NCBI RefSeq assembly: GCF_002993885.1
Contig: NZ_CM009578.1
Span: 3,308,009-3,372,008 of the forward strand
Reading direction: 5' to 3'
Source of the DNA: Sphingopyxis lindanitolerans
GTDB taxonomy: Bacteria; Pseudomonadota; Alphaproteobacteria; Sphingomonadales; Sphingomonadaceae
Length of the DNA: 64,000 nt
Shown: piece after piece, positions 54,257-64,000 of the stretch
Layout of the letters: every line of letters starts with the position of its first letter
Position numbering within the stretch: the first letter of the stretch is position 1
The notes under the pieces: generated by a model
The model's database searches: none
What the model was told of the DNA's origin: nothing
What the model saw: the letters and a program-made list of their open reading frames with translations, nothing else
Program-made: the position numbers and the translations under genes

Positions 54257-55471
54257 TCAAAGGAAGGTGAAGGCCGGGGGCTGGCCGATCATGGTGCCGA
54301 CGACATCGGCGGTGCGGTTGTTCGGATCGTTCGCGACATGCGCCCGCGCGGCGTTGAGGTCGAGCCACGGCTGGATGATGTCGCTGGACATATAGATGGC
54401 GCGCCCGCCGAGCAGTTGCACCATGTCGTCGACCAGCCGCGCGAGGCGGCGCACGACGGTCGACGATTGATAGGCGAACAGCGCCCGCGTTTCCATCGGG
54501 ACCGGCTCGCCGCGCTCGGCCAGGCGCATCAGTTCGTCGAAGCTCGCCTCCAGCGTCCGCTCCATTTCCAGCGTCTGCGCGTGGGCGGCGGCGATCGCGG
54601 CGTGGAGGATCGGGTCGCCCTTCGACGCCTTGCCGGTGTTGGTCGACACGCGGCTCTTCATGATCTCCATCGCGGCGTTGATCGCCGCGCGCGCGCCGCC
54701 GAATGCCGCGGTCGAGACCGAGCGGACGAACACTTGCGCCCAGGGGAGGGTGTAAAGCGGGCCGTCATTGACCCGCTGGCCGGGATTGTCGCACAAAAAG
54801 CCCTCGACCGCGCGATGGGTGCGATATTCGGGGACGAAAACCCGGTCGACGATGATGTCGTGGCTGCCCGTGCCCTGAAGGCCGAACACCTGCCAGCTAT
54901 CGGGGTCGATGCGGTAGTCGCTGCGCGGCAAAAGGAAGGTCCGCATGTCGGGGGCTTCGCCTTCGGCCTTCGGCGGCACCACCGCGCCGAGCAGCACCCA
55001 GCCGCAATGGAGCGATCCCGACGAAAATCCCCAATGGCCGCTGAGGTAGAAGCCGCCGTCGGCATGTTCGACCTTGCCCACCGGCTGATAGGTGGAGGAG
55101 ACGAGCATCGTCTGGTCGTCGGTCCACACCTCGGCCTGCGCCTGGTCGTCGAACAGCGCGAGTTCATAGGGATGGCAGCCGAGCACGCCGTAAACCCAGC
55201 CCGTCGACATGCAGCCTTCGGCGAGCGCCCTTTGCACCGCGAAAAAGACATTGGGGTGCATTTCATAGCCGCCCCAGCGCCGGGGCTGAAGGATGCGGAA
55301 AAATCCGGCGTCCCGCATCTCGGCGATCGTTTCGGCGGGTATGTTGCGGTCGGCCACGCAGCGGCGCGCCCGGTCCTTGAGCACCGGAATCATCGCCTTC
55401 GCTCGCGCCACCAAATCGTCTACCGATGGGGCCGGGCCGTTCTGCTGCGCTGCGGGCGCCAATGTAGCCAT
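54257..55471 (-). CDS. Flavin-dependent phenol hydroxylase, oxygenase component (HsaA-like, group D)
   Basis: This is a 404-residue protein with the acyl-CoA dehydrogenase fold adapted to monooxygenation. Stretches such as RDAGFFRILQPRRWGGYE, STGWVYGVLGCHPYELALFD, LSGHWGFSSGSLHCGWVLLG and FGLQGTGSHDIIVDRVFVP parallel mycobacterial HsaA from memory. It lacks the acyl-CoA dehydrogenase C-terminal signature. It would hydroxylate a phenol ortho to the OH to give a catechol, using reduced FMN from the reductase at 59896. It is first gene of the operon, with operator site B 44 bp upstream. Confidence 0.88.
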   Translation of the reverse strand: MATLAPAAQQNGPAPSVDDLVARAKAMIPVLKDRARRCVADRNIPAETIAEMRDAGFFRILQPRRWGGYEMHPNVFFAVQRALAEGCMSTGWVYGVLGCHPYELALFDDQAQAEVWTDDQTMLVSSTYQPVGKVEHADGGFYLSGHWGFSSGSLHCGWVLLGAVVPPKAEGEAPDMRTFLLPRSDYRIDPDSWQVFGLQGTGSHDIIVDRVFVPEYRTHRAVEGFLCDNPGQRVNDGPLYTLPWAQVFVRSVSTAAFGGARAAINAAMEIMKSRVSTNTGKASKGDPILHAAIAAAHAQTLEMERTLEASFDELMRLAERGEPVPMETRALFAYQSSTVVRRLARLVDDMVQLLGGRAIYMSSDIIQPWLDLNAARAHVANDPNNRTADVVGTMIGQPPAFTFL

Positions 55472-55514
55472 AATCCGTCTCCAGTCGCTCTTCCGCCCAA
55501 TGACGGATTAAATT

Positions 55515-55540
55515 CGTAGAAAATTCTTCCATAAAATACG
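55515..55540. promoter_or_regulatory. Island-B operator, site B (HsaA operon)
   Basis: CGTA-N18-TACG with flanks ATT and CAAAT, upstream of the hydroxylase on the minus strand. The 395-bp gap between the two divergent operons (55472-55866) holds sites B and C. The stretch between them (about 55560-55680) has a GC-rich inverted repeat but no gene. Confidence 0.7.
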
Positions 55541-55699
55541 CAAATCGTCAATGATATTTGATGATCATCTGCAAATTGGCATCCGATCGCGCTTTTCCGC
55601 GGCGGCGGTGGGGACGCCGCCCGGCGTTCCCGACGGCTCGCAAAGCGCGAAGCCGCGCCCAACCGATCCGGGATTAGAAAATCAAAAATCATCGAAATT

Positions 55700-55725
55700 C
55701 GTAAAGAAATATCATAAATAATACG
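55700..55725. promoter_or_regulatory. Island-B operator, site C (dioxygenase operon)
   Basis: CGTA-N18-TACG inside a very A/T-rich stretch (about 55670-55770) of the divergent region. It lies 141 bp before the extradiol dioxygenase start. Confidence 0.7.
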
Positions 55726-55866
55726 CATATTGGCGTAAAAAATGCAATTTATCTTGCAAATATGATTCGCCTTTGGCTTAATGACCGGCGATTCATGTGT
55801 TGAACGTAAAGGGAATGGCTTTGGGCGTGACGGATTCTCTGGATCTGGTGAAGGGGGGCTGAGGCG

Positions 55867-56780
55867 GTGGCTATCAGGGCACTCGGTTATGTCGTGATCG
55901 CGACGACGAAGATGGACGAATGGGATCGCTATCTGACCGAAACGGTCGGGGTGATGCGCGCCGACGATCCGGGCGACGGCGCGGCGCATTATCGCATCGA
56001 CGACCGTCCGTTCCGCTTTCGCATCGAGCCGGGGCCGCGCGACGAGCTGCTCGCCGCGGCCTATGAACTGTCCGATGCCGCGGCGTTCGAGCGGCTGAAA
56101 CAGGCGATCGCGGCGGCGGGGCGCGCGGTCGAGGACGGCAGCGCCGCCGATGCCGCGACGCGCGGGGTGCGCGCCTTTTTCCGGACCAGCGATCCCGCCG
56201 GCAACGGGCTGGAATTTTATCACGGCGACAGCCGCGATGCGGTCGCGTTCGTCTCGCCCGCCGGGGTCAAGGCTTTCGTGACGGGCGACATGGGGATGGG
56301 GCATGCGGTTTTCGCCGCGCCCGGTTTCGACGAGGTTCATGCCTTTTACACCGATGTCGTCGGCTTTCACGACACCGACATCCCGCGCTTCCATTTCTCG
56401 CCCGACCCCGCCGATCCGGGCATGGGCTTCGCCTTCATGCACGCCGACAACGGCCGCCACCATTCGATCGCCATCGGCCAGGGCGAGGTGCCGCCGTCGC
56501 GCTGCATCCACCTGATGCTCGAGATGCAGGATCTCGCCGACGTCGGCCGCTGCCACGACCGGATGCGCCGCGCCGGGATCGAGGAATCGGCGACGCTGGG
56601 CATGCACGTCAACGACCAGATGACCAGCTTCTACATGCGGACGCCGGCGGGCTTCGACCTCGAGATCGGGTGCGACCCGCTGGTGATCGATCCCGCGACC
56701 TGGGTGCCGACGGCGCACCAGCAGATCAGCGAATGGGGGCATGTCTGGACCTGGCAGAAGGCGATGACGGAGGATGCGGC

Positions 56781-56784
<4 letters not shown>
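55867..56784 (+). CDS. Extradiol catechol dioxygenase (HsaC/BphC type I)
   Basis: This is a 305-residue two-domain extradiol enzyme. The C-terminal domain supplies the iron ligands: His in GDMGMGHAVF near residue 145, His in NGRHHSIAIGQG near 198, and Glu in AGFDLEIGCDP near 263. The stretch ATLGMHVNDQMTSFYMRTP strongly recalls mycobacterial HsaC. It opens the catechol ring next to the hydroxyls, giving the substrate for the hydrolase at 53423. It starts with GTG after a GGGGGGCTGAGG stretch. The acyl-CoA dehydrogenase gene overlaps by four bases. Confidence 0.93.
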
Positions 56785-57959
<1,175 letters not shown>

Positions 57960-57990
57960 GCAAGTGGCCCGGCTCTTATATGTCGGGCGG

Positions 57991-58761
57991 TCAGCTGACC
58001 GTCGCGCCGCCGTCGATGACCAGCGGATGGCCGGTCACGAAGCTGGCCTGAACGCTGCACAGCCACAGCACCGCGCCCGCCACCTCGTCGGGCTGGCCCA
58101 TGCGGCCCATCGGGGTCAGCGCCTCCATCGCCCGGCGCAGGTCGGGATTGCGGGCGACCGCGTCGGTCATCGGCGTTTCGATCACGCCGGGGCAGACGGC
58201 GTTGACGCGGATATTGTCCCGCGCCCATTTGAGTGCGCCGTGGCGGGTCAGCCCGATGACGCCATGCTTCGTCGCGACATAGGCGGGCTGGCGGGCATTG
58301 CCGGTAAAGCCGTTGATCGACGCGGTGTTGACGATCGCGCCGCCGCCATGGTCCAGCATCGCCGCGGCTTCTTCGCGCATGCAGTGCATCACGCCGTCGA
58401 GGTTGATCGCCAGCGAGCGCCGCCAGACCTCGTCATCCCATTCGTCGGCGGTCAAATTGGTGATGCCGGCATTATTGTGACCAAAGTCGAGGCGCCCGAA
58501 ATGGCCGACGGCGCGCGCGACCAGCGCCTTGACCGCGGCGGGGTCGGCGACATCGCAGGGGTGGAAGATCGCGGTGCCCCCCGCGGCGGCGGCGAGCGCG
58601 ACCGTCTCCTCGCCGCCGGCCGCGTTGACGTCGCTGACGACGACCGAGGCCCCCGCGCGGGCAAAGGCGAGCGCGGTGGCGCGGCCGATGCCGCCGCTGG
58701 CGCCGGTGACCAGCGCCACTTTTCCGGAAAAATCATAGGAGACGGTCAAATTTACCTCCAT
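57991..58761 (-). CDS. Short-chain dehydrogenase/reductase, island B copy 2
   Basis: This is a 256-residue SDR: ALVTGASGGIGRATALAFAR near residue 15, HNNAGITN, the catalytic Ser in VNTASINGFTG, and Tyr-Lys in AYVATKHGVIGLT, ending VIDGGATVS. It is divergent from the Old Yellow Enzyme gene, with operator site D between them. It is related to, but not a close duplicate of, the SDR at 49891. A hydroxysteroid-type dehydrogenase role is possible from context only. Confidence 0.9.
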   Translation of the reverse strand: MEVNLTVSYDFSGKVALVTGASGGIGRATALAFARAGASVVVSDVNAAGGEETVALAAAAGGTAIFHPCDVADPAAVKALVARAVGHFGRLDFGHNNAGITNLTADEWDDEVWRRSLAINLDGVMHCMREEAAAMLDHGGGAIVNTASINGFTGNARQPAYVATKHGVIGLTRHGALKWARDNIRVNAVCPGVIETPMTDAVARNPDLRRAMEALTPMGRMGQPDEVAGAVLWLCSVQASFVTGHPLVIDGGATVS

Positions 58762-58764
58762 TTG

Positions 58765-58790
58765 CGTAGATATTATGTGTATATATAACG
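58765..58790. promoter_or_regulatory. Island-B operator, site D (SDR/OYE divergent region)
   Basis: CGTA-N18-AACG with flanks ATTTG and CAAAT. It has one mismatch in the core but the longest flanking symmetry. It starts 3 bp before the SDR start codon and 39 bp before the OYE start. Confidence 0.72.
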
Positions 58791-58828
58791 CAAATCGAAA
58801 AACTTATAGCGCAAAGATGGATTATCGC

Positions 58829-59887
58829 ATGACCGCATCGCTTTTTGAACCCCGCACGCTGGGCGCGATTTCGCTGTCCAACGCTATCGTCATGGCGCCG
58901 ATGACGCGCGACCGCGCCGGTCCGGGGGACGTGCCGGGCGATCTGATGGTCGAATATTACCGCCAGCGCGCGTCGGCGGGGCTGATCGTCACCGAAGGCG
59001 TTCAGCCGAGCGCCGATGGCAAGGGATATTGGCGCACGCCGGGGATATGGTCGGCCGGTCAGATCGCCGGCTGGCGGCGCGTCGCCGCTGCCGTCCACCG
59101 CGAAAGCGGCCGCATCGTCATGCAGTTGATGCATTGCGGCCGCGTCTGCGTCCGCGCGAACAAGCAGGACGACAGCCGGACCGTCGCGCCATCGGCGATT
59201 CCCTGCATCGATCCGGTGCCCGGTCCCGACGGCGTCCCGGTCGCGACCGAAATGCCCGAGGCGTTGACGCGCGGCGAGGTCCGGCAGGTGATCGGCGACT
59301 ATGCGGTGGCCGCCGCCAATGCGCGCGATGCCGGGTTCGACGGAGTCGAGCTGCATTGCGCGAGCGGCTATCTTCCCAACCAGTTCCTCAATCCGAACAG
59401 CAACCGGCGCGACGACGATTATGGCGGTTCCCCCGAAAATCGCATCCGGTTCGCCATCGAAGCGCTCGGCGCGATGGCCGACGCGATCGGCGCCGGCCGG
59501 GTGGGCTTTCGTATCTCGCCCGGCAATCCCTATAACGACATGGCCGACGACGATCCCGCCGCGACCTTCATCCCCTTGCTTGGCGCGGCCGACCGGTTGG
59601 GGCTTGCCTATGTCCATCTCGTCGATGTCGCGGGCAGCCTCGACTGGGTGCGCGCGCATTGGTCGGGCAATCTGATCGCCAACAACGGGCTGAAGCCCGC
59701 CAGTGCGGCGGCGCTGCTCGATGATGGGCGGGCGCAGGCGGTTTCCTTTGGCCGTCCGTTCATCAGCAATCCCGATCTTGTCGAAAGGCTGCGCCGCGGC
59801 GCCGATCTCGCGCGGGTCGATCGCGACCATATCTATACCGGCGAGGCGAAGGGCTATATCGATTATCCGGCGCTGACCGCGCGCTGA
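58829..59887 (+). CDS. Old Yellow Enzyme family NADH:flavin oxidoreductase
   Basis: This is a ~352-residue FMN TIM barrel: LFEPRTLGAISLSNAIVMAP at the N-terminus, QLMHCGRVCVRANK near residue 95, and the signature FLNPNSNRRDDDYGGSPENR near 185, then VSFGRPFISNPDLVERL. It reduces activated C=C bonds of enones. The ATG at 58829 has GGA 7 bp upstream; ATG 58817 is possible. In island B it may reduce an unsaturated ring ketone or diene acid. It is convergent with the flavin reductase gene (8-bp gap). Confidence 0.92.
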   Translation: MTASLFEPRTLGAISLSNAIVMAPMTRDRAGPGDVPGDLMVEYYRQRASAGLIVTEGVQPSADGKGYWRTPGIWSAGQIAGWRRVAAAVHRESGRIVMQLMHCGRVCVRANKQDDSRTVAPSAIPCIDPVPGPDGVPVATEMPEALTRGEVRQVIGDYAVAAANARDAGFDGVELHCASGYLPNQFLNPNSNRRDDDYGGSPENRIRFAIEALGAMADAIGAGRVGFRISPGNPYNDMADDDPAATFIPLLGAADRLGLAYVHLVDVAGSLDWVRAHWSGNLIANNGLKPASAAALLDDGRAQAVSFGRPFISNPDLVERLRRGADLARVDRDHIYTGEAKGYIDYPALTAR

Positions 59888-59895
59888 CCCGCGCG

Positions 59896-60846
59896 TCAGC
59901 CGCGCCAGCCGATCGGCACGTCGGCGCCGGTCAACTCGATGATCCGCCGCAGCACCGCCTTGGTTTCGGCCAGTTCGGCGGCGGTGAAATGATCGGCAAG
60001 GTCGGCCTCGAACGCCTGACCGATCGCCAGCGTTTCGACCAGCCGCTCGCGCCCGGCCTCGGTCAGTTCCCACCCTTCGCCGCCCTCGACCAGCAGGCCT
60101 TTCGCGACCATGGCCGCCAGCGCCGCCGCGTCGGGGGCGTGGCCGGTATGCGCAAGGCGGGCGGCGATCGCGTCCGCGGCGAGCGGCCTGTCCATGCTGA
60201 GCAGCGCGAGGGTCAGATATTGGCCCATGTCCATGCCGAATCGCGCCAGCTTGTCGCGCGTCGGCCGCGAGGTCTGGAAATGCGCGCGCGAGATCAGATA
60301 GAAGAGAAAATCGTCGGTGAAGCGGCCATGTTCGATATCCACCGATGGTTCGGATGCGCCGGGGCGGGGGCGTCGCTCGGCGTATCGACCGCCGTGGAAC
60401 AGCAGCGGCGCGACATCGCGCGCGTCGTGCGCGATGACTTCGCCGACCAGAATGACGTGATCGCCGCCTTCATATTGGTGGCGCGTGCGGCATTCGAACA
60501 GCGCCGCATAATCGCCGAGGACCGGCGAACCGAGCGCGCCGCCGCGCCAGTCGACCCCGGCGAATTTATCGCCGCCGCGCCGGGCGAAATCGTTCGACAG
60601 CCCTTCTTGCGTAGCGGCGAGGACGTGGATCGCGAAATGACCGCTTTCGGCAAACGCGCTGCGTGAATAAGAGCTTTTGGCGAGCGACCAGAGGACGAGC
60701 GGCGGGTCGATGCTGACTGAATTGAAGCTGTTTGCGGTGACGCCGACGGGCTCGCCGGACTCTCCGATGGTGGTCGCGATCGTCACGCCGGTCGCAAAGG
60801 TGCCAAGGGCATCCCGGAACGCCCGCTGCGCATCATTGCCTGCCAT
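59896..60846 (-). CDS. Flavin reductase with C-terminal MarR-like domain (HPAH C1-type)
   Basis: This is a 316-residue protein in two parts. Residues ~1-165 are a flavin reductase domain (FATGVTIATTIGESGEPVGVTANSFNSVS, HFAIHVLAA, HVILVGEV). Residues ~185-310 look like a MarR-type winged helix (MGQYLTLALLSMDRPL, GWELTEAGRERLVETL, FTAAELAETKAVLRRI). The same architecture and length occur in the C1 reductase of Acinetobacter p-hydroxyphenylacetate hydroxylase, where the extra domain senses the phenolic substrate and controls flavin reduction. It presumably supplies reduced flavin to the oxygenase at 54257. DNA binding by the MarR-like part is an alternative. Confidence 0.85.
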   Translation of the reverse strand: MAGNDAQRAFRDALGTFATGVTIATTIGESGEPVGVTANSFNSVSIDPPLVLWSLAKSSYSRSAFAESGHFAIHVLAATQEGLSNDFARRGGDKFAGVDWRGGALGSPVLGDYAALFECRTRHQYEGGDHVILVGEVIAHDARDVAPLLFHGGRYAERRPRPGASEPSVDIEHGRFTDDFLFYLISRAHFQTSRPTRDKLARFGMDMGQYLTLALLSMDRPLAADAIAARLAHTGHAPDAAALAAMVAKGLLVEGGEGWELTEAGRERLVETLAIGQAFEADLADHFTAAELAETKAVLRRIIELTGADVPIGWRG

Positions 60847-60898
60847 TCGTGTCCCTCTCTGAATAATAGATATGATAGGCTATTTCATGCCATGAATG

Positions 60899-60924
60899 CG
60901 TAGAATTTCAAAATGAAATTTACG
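60899..60924. promoter_or_regulatory. Island-B operator, site E (flavin reductase promoter)
   Basis: CGTA-N18-TACG. It is the most symmetric copy: the spacer itself contains GAATTTC and GAAATT as inverted halves. It is 52 bp upstream of the reductase start. Confidence 0.75.
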
Positions 60925-61018
60925 CAAATTACCATATCTACGGCGAGTGGGAAAGGCGGTTGGAATCGGAATCTGGAATGGCTGGGGTGGCGGGAAAACG
61001 GCCCGCCACCCGGCCACC

Positions 61019-63376
61019 CTAGAAGCGCATGGTCGCCGAAACCCCGTAGGTGCGCGGTTCGTTCGCCAGGACGCGATTGGCGGTGCTGCCGGGGAAGGCC
61101 CCATTGTTGAGGCCAAGCGCGGCGCCGAGCGGCTGATAGACCGCGAGCGGGCGATAATGGGTGTTGGTGAGGTTGCTGCCGAAGATCGCCAGCGACCAGC
61201 GATCGTCGGGCCCCTTGAGCGTCAACCGTGCCCCGAGCAGCGCATAGCCGTCGGCGATCGATTGCGGATTGGCGTCGTTGACCGTGCCGACATATTGGTC
61301 GGACACGAACGAGACATTGGCGTTCGCTGCCCACGTCAGCCCGCTCGATCCGATATCGCCGTTCCAGTCGACCGCGACATTGCCCGACCAGGCGGGCGAG
61401 AAGCTGTTCGGCTTGCCGGTCAGATCCTGCGTCCCGCCGATACCCGGCAAGCCCGAGGCGTTGGCGAAATCGGTGAATTCGGAATCGAGATAGGCGAGCG
61501 AGCCCGAAAGCGCGAAGCGATTGGTCGGTGCGAGTCTCAGGTCGAGCTCCATGCCTTGCTGGCGAAGGTTGCCGGCGTTGCGGACGACGAAGCTGACCCC
61601 GTCGAACGCGCGATCCTGAAAGCCCGCGATGTCCATGCGAAAGAAGGTGATGTTCGCGGTCAGCGCGCGATCGAGCCAGCTCGATTTCGCGCCGAACTCG
61701 TAATTCTTGACCGTCTCGCGGTTGAACACGCGCCGGGTCGAGATCAGATTGCCCTGGGGGTCGAAGGTCGAAAGCGCCGGCACCCCGCCGCCCGAATTAT
61801 AGCCGCCCGACTTGTAACCCGTCGAATGGTTGACGAAGAGCATCACATCGTCCGTCGGCTTGTAGTTGAGGCTGATGCGATAGGTGAAGCGGCTTTCGGA
61901 GAGGCCGGGATAGTCGAGCACCTCGGGCGCGCGGATCGTCTGGGTGAAGGGGCTCGATATCTGCGAGTAGCTGCCCCTCTTGCGATCGTTGGTCCAGCGC
62001 CCGCCGAGCGTCAGCGTCAGCGCGTCGCCGATATAGATATTGCCCTGCGCATAGGCGGCGATGCTGCGGACTTTCTGGAACACGTCCTGATCGGTTGCCG
62101 CGACGCCGCCGGTGCTGGCGTAATAGGCGGCGCAGGCGGCGCGCCCCGGCCCCGCGGGGACGAGGACGTTGCAAAACTGCGAGTCCATGTTGAGCTGTTC
62201 GCCGAGCGCGAACTTCTCCTGGAAATAATAGACGCCCGCCACCATGTCGAAATGGCCGCCCAGCCATTCGCGCTCGGGTGAGATGAATTGCAGCTCGTGG
62301 TTCCAGCTTCCCGAATCGAACAGGCTGCGCCGTGTCGCGAGCGGGACGGGGAGGAAGATGATGTCGCCGTCGAGCTGGTCGTTGGTCCATTTGCGATAGC
62401 TGTTGACCAGGCGCAGCGTCGATCCGCCGCCGATCTCGAGCGAGGCGGTGCTCGATACCCCCCAATTCTTGTCGAGCAGGCCCGAGGCGACCGATTGGTT
62501 CATCACCCGGTCGTTCAAATTGATGTCGGGGCCGCCGCTGAACGCCGCTTGCAGGAAGGCAAGGCGGGCGGGGGCGATCGAGGCGGGGTCGAAATCGAAA
62601 TTGACGACGCCGTCGCCATCGAGGCGGGTGTAATCGCCGCGCACGATCCATTCGAGATTGCCGAACTCGGCTTTCACCGTGCCGCGCACCGCGACGTCGT
62701 CGGACCCGCCATAGGTCTTGCCATCGTAGCGGTTCTTCCACGGGCCGTCATACCATTGCCCCATCGCGGCGACGCGCGCCGCGACGTTCTGCCCCAGCGG
62801 GATATTGACATGGCCCGACAGCTTGTAGCGGTCGAACGACCCCGCTTCGGCCGACACTTCGCCCGAAAATTCATCCTTGGGCAGCGCGCTGCGGATCGAC
62901 AGCGCGCCGACGCTGGCGTTGCGGCCGAACAAGGTTCCCTGCGGCCCGCGCAGCACCTCGACCCCGTCGATATCAAGAAATGCGCCGAGGATCGAGCCCG
63001 AGCGCGGGACATAAACACCGTCGACGAACACCGCGACGCTCGGCTCGATCAGCGTGTTGGCGAGGCTGCCGACGCCGCGGATGCCGATGCGCGTCGAGCC
63101 GGTGTTCGACGAACGCACGGTCTGGAAATTGGTCGCGACGCGGCCGAGGTCCATCACGGTGAGGATGTTCGCGCTCTCCATCGTCTCGCCGCTGACCGCC
63201 GCGATCGAGATCGGCACGTCCTGGATATTCTCGGCCCGCTTTTGCGCGGTGACGACGATTGCGTCGCCCATGTCGCTGCTGGCGGCGTCGGCGGGCGTCG
63301 CCTCCTGCGCCGCGGCGGGCGCGGCCGCGAGCGCGACGGCGAAAGCGGCAAGGCTGGTGTAGGTAATGCTCTTCAT
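61019..63376 (-). CDS. TonB-dependent receptor, catabolic island B
   Basis: This is a 785-residue outer-membrane receptor with a signal peptide (TSLAAFAVALAAAPAAAQ), a plug starting DAIVVTAQKRAENIQDVPIS with VLRGPQGTLFGRNASVGALS, and a barrel ending GVSATMRF. It belongs to the same sphingomonad subfamily as the receptor at 40907. Its upstream region shows no CGTA-N18-TACG site, so it may be controlled separately. Uptake of the island-B substrate is inferred from position. Confidence 0.9.
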   Translation of the reverse strand: MKSITYTSLAAFAVALAAAPAAAQEATPADAASSDMGDAIVVTAQKRAENIQDVPISIAAVSGETMESANILTVMDLGRVATNFQTVRSSNTGSTRIGIRGVGSLANTLIEPSVAVFVDGVYVPRSGSILGAFLDIDGVEVLRGPQGTLFGRNASVGALSIRSALPKDEFSGEVSAEAGSFDRYKLSGHVNIPLGQNVAARVAAMGQWYDGPWKNRYDGKTYGGSDDVAVRGTVKAEFGNLEWIVRGDYTRLDGDGVVNFDFDPASIAPARLAFLQAAFSGGPDINLNDRVMNQSVASGLLDKNWGVSSTASLEIGGGSTLRLVNSYRKWTNDQLDGDIIFLPVPLATRRSLFDSGSWNHELQFISPEREWLGGHFDMVAGVYYFQEKFALGEQLNMDSQFCNVLVPAGPGRAACAAYYASTGGVAATDQDVFQKVRSIAAYAQGNIYIGDALTLTLGGRWTNDRKRGSYSQISSPFTQTIRAPEVLDYPGLSESRFTYRISLNYKPTDDVMLFVNHSTGYKSGGYNSGGGVPALSTFDPQGNLISTRRVFNRETVKNYEFGAKSSWLDRALTANITFFRMDIAGFQDRAFDGVSFVVRNAGNLRQQGMELDLRLAPTNRFALSGSLAYLDSEFTDFANASGLPGIGGTQDLTGKPNSFSPAWSGNVAVDWNGDIGSSGLTWAANANVSFVSDQYVGTVNDANPQSIADGYALLGARLTLKGPDDRWSLAIFGSNLTNTHYRPLAVYQPLGAALGLNNGAFPGSTANRVLANEPRTYGVSATMRF

Positions 63377-63528
63377 AGGTCCCTCCCAAGGGTGATGGAA
63401 TGTTGGTCTTTTGATCGAAGGCTATCGGCGTGCCGGGGGCGATATTTCACATTTCACGACAGGTTTTTTGCAATGCACGCCATGGCGAGCGACGGCGCAG
63501 CGATGGTTCCGATCTGTGGGTGGTCGCA

Positions 63529-64000
63529 TCAGACCGTTTTGAGATCGGCGAGATAGCTGCGCCGCGCGGCGAGGAAGAGGAGAGCGGAGATAATGGCGGC
63601 GGCGGGCAGGATGCGCAGCGCGTCGAGCAGGCCGACCGCATCGGCGACGCGGCCGGTGACGATCGGTCCCGGCGCGAGCCCGAGCAGATTATGCGCGAGC
63701 GTCAGCGTCGCGAAGGCCGAGCCGTGGAGCGCCGCCGGCGTCAGGTTGGCGACCATCGCGCCCGCCGGTCCGGTCGTTCCGGCGACGAGGAACATCGCGA
63801 TGCCGAGCAGGACAAGCTGGGGCAATCCCGGCGGCAGCAGCAGCGCCAGGCTCAGCGCGATCGCGCTGCCAAAGCCGTAGCCCGAGGCGAGCAATATCTT
63901 GCGGTCGGGTCGGCCCCGCGCCGCACGGTCGCTTGCCATGCCGCACATGATCATCCCGCAACCGCAGATCAGCAGGAACAGCGCCGCCATCCGTCCCGCC
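63529..64000 (-). CDS. MFS transporter, C-terminal part (runs off window edge)
   Basis: About 157 C-terminal residues are visible, with several membrane segments (LFLLICGCGMIMCGM, ALSLALLLPPGLPQLVLLGI, LRILPAAAIISALLFLAA) and the loop SDRAARGRPDRKILLASG, typical of the start of the second MFS half. The N-terminal half lies beyond the window. It follows the same strand as the TonB receptor, with a 152-bp gap between them that shows no clear regulatory motif. Substrate unknown; proximity suggests island B. Confidence 0.8.
   Translation of the reverse strand, partial: AGRMAALFLLICGCGMIMCGMASDRAARGRPDRKILLASGYGFGSAIALSLALLLPPGLPQLVLLGIAMFLVAGTTGPAGAMVANLTPAALHGSAFATLTLAHNLLGLAPGPIVTGRVADAVGLLDALRILPAAAIISALLFLAARRSYLADLKTV

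Noticed and set aside
54257..55471. Acyl-CoA dehydrogenase call for the gene
   Set aside because: It has the fold but not the acyl-CoA dehydrogenase C-terminal signature, and it sits in a meta-cleavage operon; HsaA-type hydroxylase motifs fit better.

Overview
The window looks like a chromosomal segment of a high-GC alphaproteobacterium of the Sphingomonadales, most likely Sphingopyxis or a close relative. This is inferred from the serine palmitoyltransferase/ACP pair of sphingolipid synthesis, several sphingomonad-style TonB-dependent receptors, a split methionine synthase, CIRCE-controlled groESL and dispersed GC-rich REP palindromes. I see no phage, transposase, plasmid or CRISPR genes.

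Layout. 1-24 kb is mostly housekeeping: spt-acp, a standalone Pycsar-type effector, a MATE pump, groES-groEL, a glutaminyl cyclase, a DJ-1/PfpI protein, three small lipoproteins, an arsR-metF-metH1-metH2 methionine operon, ybjN, ubiK, tspO, tlyA, a DsbD/ScsB-type reductase, a PafA-like phosphatase, proC, a MarR regulator, ilvE and tRNA-Gln. About 24.0-24.5 kb is a scar region with a 143-bp palindrome, a decayed Fic-like fragment and a REP hairpin.

24.5-38.9 kb is a nucleoside-utilisation regulon. It holds a TonB receptor, a CNT transporter, a nucleoside hydrolase, ribokinase, a second PfkB kinase, adenine deaminase, transketolase, transaldolase, a secreted DUF2608 HAD protein, a phytase-like lipoprotein and a TrpF-like protein without the usual catalytic cysteine. 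A LacI-type regulator sits in the middle, and the palindrome TGAAACGTTTCA (one copy imperfect) lies before four of the transcription units. The inferred flow is outer-membrane uptake, periplasmic dephosphorylation, inner-membrane import, base/ribose cleavage, then ribose-5-phosphate into the pentose-phosphate pathway and adenine to hypoxanthine.

39.0-49.4 kb is catabolic island A: TonB receptor, SxxK serine hydrolase, TetR, lipocalin-like protein, two paralogous SDRs, FAH-family hydrolase, Zn alcohol dehydrogenase, VOC protein and an MFS/UMF1-type transporter. Three copies of an ATACG-N13-CGTAT-like inverted repeat mark its three control regions. The TetR protein is the obvious candidate regulator. 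The substrate is unknown.

49.8-64 kb is catabolic island B, a meta-cleavage pathway resembling the Hsa (seco-steroid) route: flavin-dependent hydroxylase, flavin reductase with a MarR-like C-terminal domain, extradiol dioxygenase, C-C hydrolase, hydratase, aldolase and acylating aldehyde dehydrogenase. An acyl-CoA dehydrogenase, two SDRs, an Old Yellow Enzyme homologue, a TonB receptor and an MFS protein accompany it. Five copies of a long operator-like repeat, (ATTTG)CGTA-N18-TACG(CAAAT), precede every enzyme transcription unit of this island. I could not identify its regulator in the window. This five-site regulon is the strongest candidate for an undescribed system here.
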